Origin: Platanthera guangdongensis | Lineage: Eukaryota; Streptophyta; Magnoliopsida; Asparagales; Orchidaceae | Assembly: GCA_039583875.1 (NCBI GenBank) | Contig: CM077158.1 | Coordinates: 239,181,447 to 239,245,446, forward strand | Length of the DNA stretch: 64,000 nt | Direction of reading: 5' to 3' | Shown: positions 47,275 through 58,690 of the stretch, one piece after another | Layout: every line of letters begins with the position of its first letter | Numbering within the stretch: the first letter of the stretch is position 1 | Notes under the pieces: generated by a model | Database searches by the model: none | What the model saw: only the letters and a program-made list of their open reading frames with translations | Told to the model about the DNA's origin: nothing | Program-made: the position numbers and the translations under genes

Positions 47275-47619
47275 ATATGCAGTAAGAGCCAAGGGCAAAG
47301 TGGAGAACAAAAAAACTCCTATTTTAATCCATTAAATCAGAGCCGTTGGATTAAGATAAGATGATCCTCACCCTCAAATAAAAATTATCTATTTAGAGCA
47401 AATTAGAGAGTATCCCCCATCTCAGATCTGGATCGTGGATCCACACATCGTGGATTTCGCTCCTTCCCCGGAATAATACTTGCATTGATAGATTAATTAA
47501 GTTTTAATTATTTTATCCTATTTTAGATTCCACAGCATATTCCGCCCCCTTCTTCCTCCATCCTCTCAGTCTCCGGCTAGACGACGGCGGCGGCGGCGTG
47601 GCACATGCTTCTTCGTTAG

Positions 47620-49570
47620 ATGGCCGCATTGCCATCTACTTCCTCATCCGAACCAGCAGTAATGGAGCAAGTTATCACCGATGTATTCGCAAAAACCGTA
47701 CACACTATTCTCGAATCGAGGTCTCCAAACGTTTCTGCACTAAACTGCAATGCCGATCCCTGCGACCCATCGTCTTCTTCATCATTTTCATCTAATTTCC
47801 GATCATGGGATAGATTCTTCAGTTTTGATCACGGGCCATTGATTCTGGATGTAATCTTGTGCCGTAAGAAGGCAGCTGAGAATCCGGGCTGCAGTTCTCC
47901 TGCTGGTATTTTTGTGCGAAGTCTCTCTTCAGAACGAGATGAGCTCGGCCGTCGCAATACAGAAGAGAAAATTGTGGAGCGGTGGATTCTGCAGTGCGAG
48001 AGAGAAGATGGCAGGGGTTTTCATCAGTCATCTGAATTCCAGGTGAGTTTCAGAAAAGCTTCAAAGAAGATCATCGTTCTGCTTAGATCTTTGTATTCTG
48101 CAGTTAGGCTTTTACCAGCTTATAAGCTGTTTAGGGATCTCACTGCCTCTGGTAAGATCTACTCCATTAGCCTTTCTCACAGATTCTCTTCTTTTGCGGA
48201 GCCTTTCAGCCGAGAGGAGGATTCTGAGAGGAGCCAGCTTGATTTTGGGCCTGTAGACATTTTTTCCAGTAAATTCTCCCTTTCTGTGGCTTACTTGAAG
48301 AAGACACTTGAGAATTTGAGCTCAGAGCCTTCGAATTGCATGTCTTCGGAATTGATAATGGATTATGTGGGGAGTCCATTGGCTGATCCGCACAGATGGT
48401 TTCCATCTCGTGCTGTTTCTGGATCAGCGCCTTCTTATGCTGCATTTTGCCGTCAGCATAGTTGCTGCAATTTGAATCCTGTTTTGCAGCATCTTCAATG
48501 TTTACATCAAAATGTTGCATCATCAAGCTCCATTACATGTGTTTCTTCACCATCATCTTCTTCCTCAGCTACTCCAAGTCGTTTATATGTACGCTCAGAG
48601 AGTGCTCCTGGTAGCATCACCTTGTTCAGGCATGAGGGAAGTGTTGTAGGACAAAATCAATGCCTGTCAGCATCTTCTTGTCCTAGTAGAAAGAGTCGAG
48701 AATGTTCTTCTCATGCAGATGTCTTTGGAGCTCAAGTGAACATAACATCTGCCCCTAAAACACTTCCACTAAAAAAACAGCTGCAATTTGAGAAGGAATC
48801 ATTAAGGTTTAGGGAGTTTCAGACTGGGAAGCTGTTGTCAAAGGTACTCATCAATACAACTTGGCCGTAAACCTGCACTCTGTGCAGCTCAATTGGTAGC
48901 TCAATTGGTGATGAGAAGTGAAAGTACTCTATAGTTAAGCGTGCTTAGTCCTTGTGTTGTCCGCTCAACTTGAATTTCCCTCATCAAAGTGAGGCTGCGG
49001 CCTCCAACAACCCGCCAGTGGGCATGGAGAGGGGTTGGGGTGTACTGTATACAGACCTGTTGAGGCTGAATCCTTTCAAGCTGGATGCTAAGGGTGTCGG
49101 CGGTCGTCCTTGCGAGCTGTGTGCCGGGGAGGCCGTTACCAAAAAGTGCACTTTTGTTGTGGGCCAAGCCACTTGAGTACGGCAAGCCCACACATGCACC
49201 ACTCATGAGCCAATATTTGGCGACCCAACAGCTGGATTGCAGTCCGTGCACCCCAACCATTTATTCTCCCAAATATTGGGAGGTAGGGTGTTGAGGTCGG
49301 GCCTTGAACCCTTGACCTCCTTTATAAGAGGGGACTTATAATTGCTGTACATATCTGCTTTTGAGTTTGTATCTGAGGTTTGATACTTCTTTTATAGACA
49401 GCATTTACTGGGAAAGACGGTGCTGGGAACATCATAGGCTTTCAAGCTCCTTGCTCTTCACCACATAGGAAATCCAGAAACTCTAGCAGATTGTTTTTCA
49501 TGGATGACTTTGATGATTCAGATTTTATCTGTCATTTTGCTGAAGATGTTGAGAGCAAAAACTCATTCAG
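47620..49570 (+). CDS. ATG13: Autophagy-related protein 13 (ATG13), exons 1 and 2
   Basis: ATG13 is the regulatory subunit of the ATG1 kinase complex, which starts autophagosome formation in the cytoplasm under control of TOR. Exon 1 (47620-48843, 408 codons) ends AAG with donor GTACTC. Exon 2 (49398-49570) follows a TTTTATAG acceptor in the same phase and ends TTCAG before GTATTA. The HORMA-type N-terminal domain (about residues 15-245) shows MEQVITDVFAKTVHTILESR, LILDVILCR, ERWILQCE and LLRSLYSAVRLLPAYKLFRDL, all characteristic of plant ATG13. The Ser-rich disordered middle carries DYVGSPLADP. Exon 2 encodes SSRLFFMDDFDDSDF, matching the conserved FDDFDDS motif. No stop or frameshift is seen. 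An alternative start is Met15. Conserved C-terminal sequence is not in the window, because the next intron contains a 13-kb nest of TEs. Intron 1 holds SINE-like elements. Confidence 0.92.
48885..49345. mobile_element. Two SINE-like elements, converging, in ATG13 intron 1
   Basis: The plus-strand copy starts near 'gtgcagctcaattggtagctc' (an A-box-like phrase) and includes 'gaggggttggggtgtactg' near 49029. The minus-strand copy, read from 49345, gives 'cctcttataaaggaggtcaagggttcaaggcccgacc', in which 'gggttcaaggcc' is a good B box, then 'ggttggggtgcacgg'. Both share their core with the elements at 11455, 14975 and 16035. The outer ends are approximate. Confidence 0.5.
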
Positions 49571-50022
49571 GTATTATTCATGTTCTGAACTTGGGCCAAG
49601 TATAATTTCCTTCTATTCTCTTGTAGTTTTTGCAATTCCGCAATGATCTTCTCTTCCTTATTTATTATTTCAACATCCTTCCCTATATTTTTCATTTTTT
49701 TTCTGTTAGGAGCTAATACTGTGATTCATTGGTACAATCGTTTCTTTCTTATGCGATCCTGTAGCTATAGAAAAAACTTTATAGGATAGTCCTGCTGGGA
49801 AGACTTTTAACCGTAAGGATGTCAAGCAATTTGAGATCAATCATTTGGAGGTCAACAGTCTAACTATGGCAATTCTCTAGCCCCATGAGTTATCTCCTAC
49901 TAGATCACAAGGAAGAAGAGAATGAGATGACTGAGTGTTAGGCACATTGTGCCTATTAAGAATGTCTACTTTATTGGAGTCTAGGAGGCTTGCAATATCT
50001 CAAGCTAACTATTAGTGATTAA
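49571..50022 (+). other. ATG13 intron 2, part before element D1
   Basis: AT-rich intronic sequence starting with the donor GTATTA. No exon, RNA gene or repeat is recognised. The bases attaa just before 50023 are the left flank of D1. Confidence 0.5.
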
Positions 50023-50208
50023 TGTTATAGACAAAGTATGCATGTAAAAGCCCAATTTTAAAGACTCACTTCCTTGACTCTCTTGTATAGGTTAATCCTA
50101 CACGCACACGCACGCACACGTATGTTATTGTGTGTGTTTGCATGCATGTATTTGTTGATTTAATGTGAAGCAATACAATTATTGCACTTCATATTCCACA
50201 TTTCTACA
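50023..50208 (+). repeat. 5' LTR of copia element D1 (186 bp)
   Basis: This short LTR contains a 'cacgcacacg' tract. It is collinear with the split 3' LTR (62236-62413 plus 63422-63448), sharing 'ctctcttgta.ag.ttaatcc' and 'gcacttcatatt.c.ctttctaca' type text. Confidence 0.75.
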
Positions 50209-50479
50209 TGGTATCAGAGCTACGCGATTCCTGAAGTACAACTTCGACGATTGAGCTCATGCTCTCGTCAATTGAACTCTCGCTTCCGTTTCCTGGGTAA
50301 TCTGCCCGCCACTGGGACTTCGTAACTTGAGCCCACAAAGATCGCCAACTTCTATTTGGAGCTTGCTGATACCCAACGATTCGATCTCTTCGATCTCTGC
50401 CATAATTCCACGCCCTACCCCTATCTTTATAGCCTTTACGACCACTTGTGTGCTCCCTAGCACCGTCTCTCCAAAACCC

Positions 50480-50740
50480 ATTGCTCCTGCTGCAGGAACT
50501 CACCGACTCATCCAGCACAGAGCTTGTCGTTTATTCTTATTGTCGTGCTTGAAAACTCATCCATCTAGGAACTTGCTGATTCATCCAACGCATGAACTCG
50601 CTGACTCATCCACCATAGGAACTCGCCGACTCATCGAGCGCAGGAACTCGCCGACTCAGTCAGCGTTTGGCTCATTGTTTCATCCAGCGCAGGAAGTCGC
50701 CAACTCATTTAGCGCAGGGCTCCCCGCCTCCTCCATTTTA
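50480..50740 (+). repeat. Degenerate ~27-bp tandem repeats in the D1 leader
   Basis: About eight variants of a unit meaning 'ggaactcgccgactcatccagcgca' follow one another between the primer site and gag. They create open frames on both strands that I do not regard as coding. The position corresponds to the reiterated leaders of elements B, C and D2. Confidence 0.75.
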
Positions 50741-50899
50741 GGTCTCATGACGCCCTTCTATCTATAGCTTGCCCTTGTTGTTTGAGCTCTCTCTGCTACC
50801 AGAACTCGCTGAATCCCTGCTTCCAGAGATCACAGAACTCGAGGCTTGAGTTTGCACACATTTTGAGCTCGCTACTACCATAAGGCGAATGCGGAGTCC

Positions 50900-52278
50900 G
50901 CCTCATCCACCATTCCAACGACACTCGCTTCAGCTCCCATTTATGAAGCCCGTGTCAATGTAAGAATTGCCACTATCTCCCTCATCGGGAAGAAAAAATT
51001 TATTAAGTGGGTCCACTTGATGTGCCGAGGATTCCAGACCAAGGATCTTTTTTTATCTTCTGACTTGCGACTCACTTGTTGAGCTTATCGAGCAATGCCT
51101 TCGGGATGATGGTAGAGTTTAGTCATGGATTTTGAAATCCAGTATGCCATATTGGATGACTGTACCACGAGACCTCCAGGGCCATGTGGAATGAACCAAA
51201 GTCTCTATACTTCAGGCATGATTGCCTTTAACATTTGTTTGATCTTTTTACGGACCTCCAGACCGTCGAACTGGGTTCAAATGTTGGCATGACATCATTC
51301 ATAACGCAATACAAGACTCTTATCAAGACTTGGATTCAGTACTAGCCTCCAACTTTGGAATTCGCTACCCAACGGACTCAAACAGAAGCTATTAACATAA
51401 CATCGATGATGACACAAATATCACCTCGTCTATACAGGGTCCGTGCCAACATTTTTTCTCTCCTATTATTCTCACTCTATCGGATGTTTGCTCGATGATT
51501 TTGAAGGCGACTTTATCCATTGATGTCTCCTCGACTTCCTCGCCTACCCTACTCCAACTAAATGTTGAAGCTTGCCCTCTACCTGCTGGGAACCGCGGAG
51601 GTTGTAACGGGTCTCGCGACGAAGGCCAGAATTGTCCCATCGGACAAAACACTTGCATGTGTACCTATTGTGATCGGGGAAACCATACTGAGGCCGCCTA
51701 TTCCAAAAAAACTTGGGTTCCAACAATAGCCATCGAACTTTCACCACTCCTCTCCAGCGGCGGTTGATCCAAGCACATCCCGTTCATACATTGTCACCAT
51801 ATGAGAGGAACTCCAACATTTGTGGGGGCTCATTTGTTGTTCCTTCAGATTTGTTGCCACTGTCGTTTCTAACTCCTGGATTATGGACTCCGGGGCCACC
51901 AATTACATTACTTCGCAAACATTGCTAGTCCCAAGTTTTTCAGTGTTGCCAATGGAGAAACCACCTCAGTTTGCGGATTTAGAGTTGTGCCTCTCACTCT
52001 ATTTATTTCTCTGTGCTATGTATTTCATGTTCCTGACTCACAGTTTAATTTTCTCTCTGTTAGTTGACTTACTCATGATCACAACTGCTTCATCAATTTT
52101 TTCTTGTCTTCCTTTTTGGCGCAGGATTGACGAACGTGGAATATCACTGGTACTGGACGACTGGTTAATGAGATCTTCACTCTGAACCTACCTACCTCAG
52201 CTCTATCCACTGTCACTTCTATGGATTGACTCAGAAATCTTGACCGTGCTCCTCTTTCTATACTACGGAAGACTCTTC
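50900..52278 (+). pseudogene. Element D1: gag, zinc knuckle and protease (broken)
   Basis: Gag-like text starts near 50935 (SAPIYEARVNVRI) and is interrupted by many stops. A zinc knuckle at about 51655 reads CTYCDRGNHTEAAYSK, with the last Cys changed to Tyr. The protease motif SWIMDSGATNYITS is intact at about 51875. Sequence ends near SILRKTLL at 52270, in the pre-integrase region. It resumes at 54379 (EKHYRSTF), so roughly 45 bp of the element is missing at the insertion site of the gag-only element. Confidence 0.7.
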
Positions 52279-54378
52279 TGATATGAGCTCTCCCGTAACA
52301 CGTCAGTAGGTTTGTCGGAAGATGGACGGAGGCAGGGATGATGGTGGTGAGGGATACTGTGGATTTGGAATTGTGGTTGTCTAGGTGGGGTGTGCTCGGG
52401 AGGAGAGAATTAGCACAATCTCTTAACAATGCACAGAGAGAGAATAATTTTTTGGATATCCATTCCATACAATATATTTTTTAAAAATAGGCTTACAACC
52501 CTCTTAATGATAACTCCTAACCATGACACTCCTAACTTCTAACTTACAACAAGCAGTGAAATAATATAAAAGACAACATGCTAAAAATCTCACGTGATAA
52601 CTGGGCGCGAAGCCCATAACATCACTCCCGCCGTTCACAATGAGCTTGATCTCAAGCTCAAGGGATATCAGAACATGTGCTTATGTCACCCAATTCCCTC
52701 ATCAGAGTCCTCTATGTCCAGATAAAAGAGCTTCTTGCAGCGATGGCCACCAGTATAATGCTCGTTTCAATTGAAGCATAACCCTTTGCGTGCTGATCAG
52801 ACATTTCCATATGAGAGAGTCGACGGATAGGTGGGGTGGGTACCCCCAGGTTGTCCGTCCAGAGTCCCTGCACCCAAGAGTGTATAATTACCCTGATCTA
52901 GCTGAAGTCGTTGTTCACACAATCTGGCTAAACTCATGACGATCATTAGGTCCCGAGGAGCCTTAAATTCGACGTCCAGTCACAATTGTTCGCGAAGCCA
53001 GACTGTGAAGATTGTGAGCTGCATCTCAGAGGATATTTTAATGTGTACCAGAAGAAGCTGAAACTGTTCCAGATAAGCATCCACGGATTCCATTTTGCGA
53101 AATGTCGTGAGTGCACCGAGCAGGTTGCTGTGGATGGAAGGGCTGAATCGCAGGTTGCAGAGCTGCTTGAATCCCTCCCATGTAATTCCTAGCAGGTCGA
53201 CGTGGAGACGAGTGAATCAAAGCTGAGCTGAGTTGAGTAGGTGGAAGGATGTCACATTATGTTGTCGGTAATTGTTGATGGCCGATGCATGCACCTTGTT
53301 AGCCAACCCAATAGATCAGTCTTCCTATCGTAGATTGGGAATTCAAACTTGGTGTAGCGTGGCAGAATAACAACTTCAGGGCGCATGCGGGTCGGTGGCG
53401 TGTGGCGTGTAAGTGGTGTGGCAGCGATTGACTGCTGCTCGCTGGATCCGTAGGCGGGGTAATAATGGCTGGTTGGTAACAGTCAGATCATTAAGCTTGT
53501 TGGTGAGGGTGGTCATGTCGTCCCGATGATGTGCTTCGGCTTCCCGAAGACGTAAGTCCATGGAGGTTATGAATTTTTGCATCATGTCCTGAATATCGTC
53601 CATTAAATTGGCAAGTTCCCCATAGCGTGGATGAAGGTAGCACGAGATAAAGAGAGGGTGATGTGTCGGCTCAGATCCTTGGAGATGGCTGAATGTGGGT
53701 TGCCACATGAGCCGTGACGCTTCCTAATGTTGCAAGGCACTTAGAAAATACCCTAACCTCTTAATTAATCAGGAGTCAGGCGGCTTAAGATGGTGTAAAA
53801 GGCAGGCACTGCTCAATACGAAAGCAACGTCGAGGTTGGGGCGTCACTGGAAGGAGACAAAGTATTGTTGGAAGCACACTATTCTTGGATTTTGAAGGTT
53901 GCGGCTGGTGCTTTCTTTGGATGGAGACGACGTTGTTCTGGGATCGTCGATGCAGAAGAGGGGGAATCGACGAGATCATCATCGTCAATGGAATCCCGTC
54001 GGCTGTGGGAGAGGCAGAGGACGACGTGGGGCTCATCAGGCTCGATGAAGACGTTGAACTGGATCGTCGATGAAGTCCTTCGGCATTGTCGATCTCGGAG
54101 GCAAGGAAATCATCGAAATCGTGCACAACTGTTGTGGAAGGCGGTGTCGAGAGGACAAACGCCTGTAGGGCTATGTTGCTGCTTTTATACTTGCGGGCGG
54201 GAAGCGGCTTCGGAGAAGGATTTAAGTTTGAAAGAGGCTTCAGTGGAAGAGGATGAACAAACTATCAAGTTGAATGACAGCGGAAGGCTTCGGAGAAGGG
54301 ATTTAAGGTTTGCAAGTTGTTGAGGGAGGCTTCGGTGGAAGAGGAGGAACAAAGTGGCTTTGATACAAAGTTGATATC
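52279..54378 (-). mobile_element. Gag-only Ty3-like element (TR-GAG type), 5' LTR deleted
   Basis: The 3' LTR is 52279-52621 (plus-strand ends TGATATGAGC and GCCCATAACA, 343 bp), next to a polypurine tract (GGCGGGAGTGA on the minus strand). Minus-strand coding sequence is gag only. A primer-site variant (TGTATCAAAGCC, minus) lies at about 54365-54354, immediately next to a 7-bp stub TGATATC that may be all that is left of the 5' LTR. Element D1 resumes directly after this. There is no protease, RT or integrase between gag and the 3' LTR, as in the plant TR-GAG elements. Confidence 0.65.
52690..53710 (-). pseudogene. Ty3-type gag of the nested element (broken)
   Basis: Frame 53708-53376 gives a coiled-coil-like segment (MDDIQDMMQKFITSMDLRL). 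Downstream, in changing frames, follow FEFPIYDRKTD, LLGWLT, SFHLLNSAQL, WEGFKQLCNLRFSPSI and IVMSLARLCEQR. These are landmarks of the retrotransposon gag domain of plant Ty3/gypsy elements. The zinc knuckle near 52765-52725 reads CFN-stop-NEHYTGGHRC, so its second Cys codon has become TGA. The text ends at LDIEDSDEG and is followed within about 80 bp by the 3' LTR, so pol is absent. Confidence 0.7.
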
Positions 54379-57362
54379 GGAAAACATTATCGTTCTACCT
54401 TCTCCTCCATTGTACTACAGTTTTGCTCCATTTGATTGAGTTCATTCAGATATTTTGGGTCCTTATAAAACTACTAGTTTATTTGAATATCATTATTTTT
54501 TTTACTTTTATTGATGACCATTCTCGCATGACATGAGTGTATTTAGTACGTCATTGCTACAAATTACTACACGTCTTTCGCTTTTTCATCGCTGAAACTC
54601 GTACTCAATTTTCAAGCTCCGTTATAGTTCTTCAGACCTATAATACTTGCGAATATACTAGTTATGAATTTCAATAAACTTGTAATACGTTGGATATTAT
54701 TCACCAAAGGTCATGTGCCTATACACCACACAAAAATGGTGTGCCTGAGTGAAAAAATTATCACCTACTTGAGGTTCCATACTCTCTTATGTTTCAAATG
54801 CATGTTCCAAAAATCTATTGACAATTCACTATCACAACTACATGTTATTTAATTAATCGTATGTATTCGACCATCTTGAACTTTGTGATTCCTTTCTCTA
54901 TTCAATTTCCATGAACATCTCCCTTTCCTATGTCTCGGTTTGTGGATGTGTCTGCTTTGTCCATCTCATTTTGACAAGCTGACCTGATATGCTACTAAAT
55001 ATATCTTTGTTGGGTACTCTCGCACAAAAAAGCATATGCACGTTACTTTTCCACTGATTGGAAAACGATAGCATTCGCAGATGTCACCTTCCTCGAAGAT
55101 CAATCCTTCTAATCATCTCCTCCCAATAATTTACCACCTGCCATCCCGCTTCCCAACGTCCCTATCGACTACACCCACCACCCGTGCTACCAACACCATC
55201 TCCTCCTCTAAATGTGTACATTCGTCGTCGTCCTTGTTTACTTGCCTTGGGACAGTTGCCCCCCTCGTGGTAACGCTCCTCGACCAGTTGTTCACCTGTT
55301 CGAACTACACTCTCACCCAGGAGGAACTCCCCTCTACAATTCATCCTCACTCCCATTATGTATTCTTTCACTGCTTATCTCCAAAACTTCACAGCTTTGC
55401 GGCCTCCTTATCTTCTATTTCCACATTCTCTTTTTGTGATGGAGGCTCTCTAGCATCTTAGATGTTAGGTCGCGATAGACGATGAAATGGCTGTCGTTTA
55501 GGCTTAATTAGACACGGGCTTGTTTCCCTTCCTCTTCGCCAATCCCGTGTGAAATGTAAATGAGTGTTCGCTGCTAAGCATCATTCTGGTGGGACTGTTG
55601 AGCGTCTCAAAGCTCGTTTTGTGGCTCGCGGTTTCACTTAATAATATGGCCTTAACTATGAAGAGATGTTTTCTCTAGTCACCAAGTTAAATACAATATG
55701 GGTTTTGATCTCATTGATCGTCCATCGTAATTGGTAGTTGCATCAACTTGATATCAAGAATACATTCCTTAATGTCGATTTAGTGGAGACTGTATAAATG
55801 CAACAACCCTGGTTCTGAAATCATGGGGAAATCTCTTGTCTGTCGCCTCAAGAAATCTCTCTATGGCCTCAAGTAGTTCTCTCGTGCTTGGTTTGACAAG
55901 TTTGATAATGTCGTTCGAGCTTTTGGTTCACTCGGAGCTCGACAAACTTCTCTTTATTTACTTGTCGTCGCTTAACAGACACGGTGATACTTCTTGTGTA
56001 TGTTGAGAACATCATTTTCCCGAGTGGTGATCTAAATGATATCTATATGATTATGAAACACTTGGCCACACATTTTCATACCAAAGATTTGTGTTGACTC
56101 CGATATTTTTGGGAATTGAGGTAGCTCATCGACTTTATGGTCTCGTTATATCTCAACGGAAGCACTGCATTGATTTTCTGCTCGATGGCAATTACTTAAG
56201 TTGTAAGCCTATTGACACACCAATAGATGCTAAACACAAACTCCGTGCTCACGAGTCAGACTCCACTTCTCCCCAATCCAGAGTACTATCGACGCCTTGT
56301 TGGGAAGTTTATTATCTGTTTGTCACATGACCGAATATCTCATTTCCCGTTAGCGTGATCAGCCGCTTCATGCATGTTTTTGGGTCACAACTTCAAGTTG
56401 TCGAGCAAATCCTCCGGTATTTGAAAAAAGCCCCGAGACATGAGATTGGGTATAAGCATTCTTCTTCTCTATCATTAATTGCATATTCTAATGCAGATTA
56501 TAATGACTTCCTCTATGATCGTCGGTCTACGAGTGACTATTGCACATATTTTAGAGGGCACCTGGTCCCTTGGTGGAGCAAAAAGAAAACCAGTTGTGGC
56601 AGACTCCTCTCTAGAGGCTGAGTATCGTTTGATGGCGTCTGCCATATCTGAATTCACTTGGTTGGAGAGTCTTTTTACTGAACTTGGTATCGATTTCCCA
56701 TCTCCAACCATCCTCTACTGTGATAATCAAGTTATTTCCCGTTAGTGTGATCAGTCGGTTCATGCATGCTTTTGGGTCACAACTTCAAGTTGTCAAGCAA
56801 ATCCTCCGGTATTTGAAGAAAGCCCCTAGACAATGAGATTGGGTATAAGCCTTTTTCTTCTCTATCATTAATTGCATATTCTAATGCGAATTATAATGGC
56901 TTCCTCTATGATCGTCGGTCTACGAGTGACTATTGCACATGTTTTAGAGGGTACCTGATCACTTGGCGGAGCAAAAAACAATCAGTGGTGGCAGACTCCT
57001 CTCCGAAGGCTGAGTATCGTTCGATGATGTATGCCATATCTGAATTCACTTGGTTGGAGAGTCTTTTTACTGACTTGGTATCGTCTCCCCTCTCCAACCG
57101 TCCTCTACTGTAATAATCAAGTTGTGATTCATACCGCCAACAATTTTGTTTTTCATGAATGCACCAAGCATATTGAAGTAGATTGCACTTCATCTGAGAA
57201 AAAAACAAACTCTACAAAATTGCTCGGCAACTTATTCCTGTTGTCGGTCAAGTCTCTGATATCCTCACCAAAGCCTTGCCTCGCTCCCTCTACCGACACT
57301 TCATTTCCAAACTTGATGCCTACAATCTGCATGATCCCGCTTGTATGAGATATATTCGTTTC
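54379..57362 (+). pseudogene. Element D1: integrase, RT and RNase H (broken)
   Basis: Integrase text begins at EKHYRSTF and includes GPYKTTSLF and FTFIDDHSRMT, then the C-terminal part with FAIPF-like and FVGYS-like phrases up to about 55080. RT starts near 55735 (QLDIKNTFLN), and its catalytic box region near 56000 reads YVEN in place of YVDD. The RT end lies at 56091-56330 and RNase H at 56355 onward (DYNDFLYDRRSTS). Stops and shifts occur in every domain. The RNase H region is duplicated in tandem (56342-57123). The 3' end (ILTKPCLAPS region, 57250-57345) is repeated in part after D2 at 62149-62230. Confidence 0.75.
56342..57123 (+). repeat. Tandem duplication of ~391 bp inside D1 RNase H
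   Basis: The segment starting 'atttcccgttag' at 56342 recurs from 56734, ending 'gataatcaagtt' and 'aataatcaagtt' respectively. The copies differ at scattered positions (for example agccgcttc against agtcggttc), so the duplication is old. It breaks the reading frame of RNase H. Confidence 0.85.
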
Positions 57363-57539
57363 TGTTGTATGATATATCTAAATGCTCGTTAGTAAAGGCC
57401 CGTTTAGACTCGTAATTACCTAGGATGTTTAGTCTCACATCATAGATCTCTCTCTCTCCCTATATATTTGTACTCACACATGTAATTTGATATATAAGGT
57501 TTTACTGGTTTTCCTTCTCTGATCGTGTACTTCTCTACA

Positions 57540-58690
57540 TGGTATCAGAGGCATACGGTCCTATTTCTGCGGCTAAGTTTTTTTTTAACCGCTAGTGTCT
57601 GTGTCTTCCCGCGCGACTTCTCCTCCTATCCGCGCGGCTTCTCCTCCGCTGCTTCTCGCAGTTTTCTCGTGTCTTTCCGCTCTCTCTTCTCCTTCCGTGG
57701 AACCACTCCCCTTTCATCTCTTCCCTGTCTTTTTATAACCATCTTCCGCTCCCGCACGGTGGGTCCCTCCTCCTTCTCGCGCGGACTTCTCTTCCTATCC
57801 GCGCGACCTCTCGGTTTCCCGCGACTTACTAGTGTTGCGGACTGTCCCTTGACCGCTGCACTAGCTCTTCTTGTCGCTCTGCCAATCTCCTCGCTTCTCG
57901 TTTCTGCTGTCCGCAACTTCCTTGGTCTACCCGCGCGGTCTACTTCTCTCTTCTACCAGCACGACTTCTTGTCGCGCGGTCTCCTGGCTTCTCGTCGCGC
58001 TGTCAACCCGCTGGTATTGCTGCTTCGACCTACTCTTCTCGCCGCAGACTTGTCTTGTCGCGCGGACTCGGCGCCTTCTGCTCTTCGCCTTGCGGCTCTA
58101 TCTAGTCGTGTGTTCTGGGAGCATAGTGCGACTAGTACGAGGTGCTTGTCGCACAGGCTTCTTCCTTGCCGCTGCGGATTGGTCTCTTACCGCTGGGATT
58201 GCCTCCTCTCTCTTAACGCCCCGCATTTTGGTCGCGACTTCTTTCCTTGCCGCTGGTGTGTTGTCACCGTGACCATGCGGTCTTTTCGTACGGTTTCTTC
58301 GCTTCTTGGTCGCTGCGACTTCTCTAATCGCTGCGACTTCTCTTTTCTGCTGCGGGCTCCGCATGTTGGTCGCGACATATTCCTTGCCGCTTGTGTGTTG
58401 TCACCATGACCGTGCGGCTTCTCCTATTCTCTAGACGGGGCGGCTTCTCCTCTCTAACCACGAGGACTGTTCTTTGGCCTCTCTTGTGTTGGGTTCTACC
58501 TTTGTCCGCTGCGATCATCTCTAACCGTTGCGATCTTCTTTAACCGTTGCGGGCTCCGTTTTCTGTTCGTGGCCCTCTGGCCGCTGGTGTTGCCACTGTG
58601 ACCGTTACGGACTTGGCCCTGCCGCACCGATTGCTCCTTGCCGCTGCAGATTGTTTTCTTAGCCGTTGCGTCTTCTTTGCCCATGGCTGC
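57540..58690 (+). other. Reiterated GC-rich leader of element D2
   Basis: About 1.15 kb of CT/GC-rich sequence consists of variants of 'cgcgcgacttctc', 'ccgctgcgacttctc' and 'cttgccgctg'. A 294-codon open frame (57525-58409) crosses it, but its composition (Leu/Ser/Arg/Phe/Cys) follows the repeats and it starts inside the LTR, so I do not call it a gene. Confidence 0.65.

Noticed and set aside
50327..50767. 146-codon open frame in D1
   Set aside because: It overlaps the degenerate ~27-bp leader repeats and the frame on the opposite strand is equally open.
57525..58409. 294-codon open frame on the plus strand
   Set aside because: It begins inside the D2 LTR and follows the GC-rich leader repeats. 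Its composition is low in complexity, and no domain is present.
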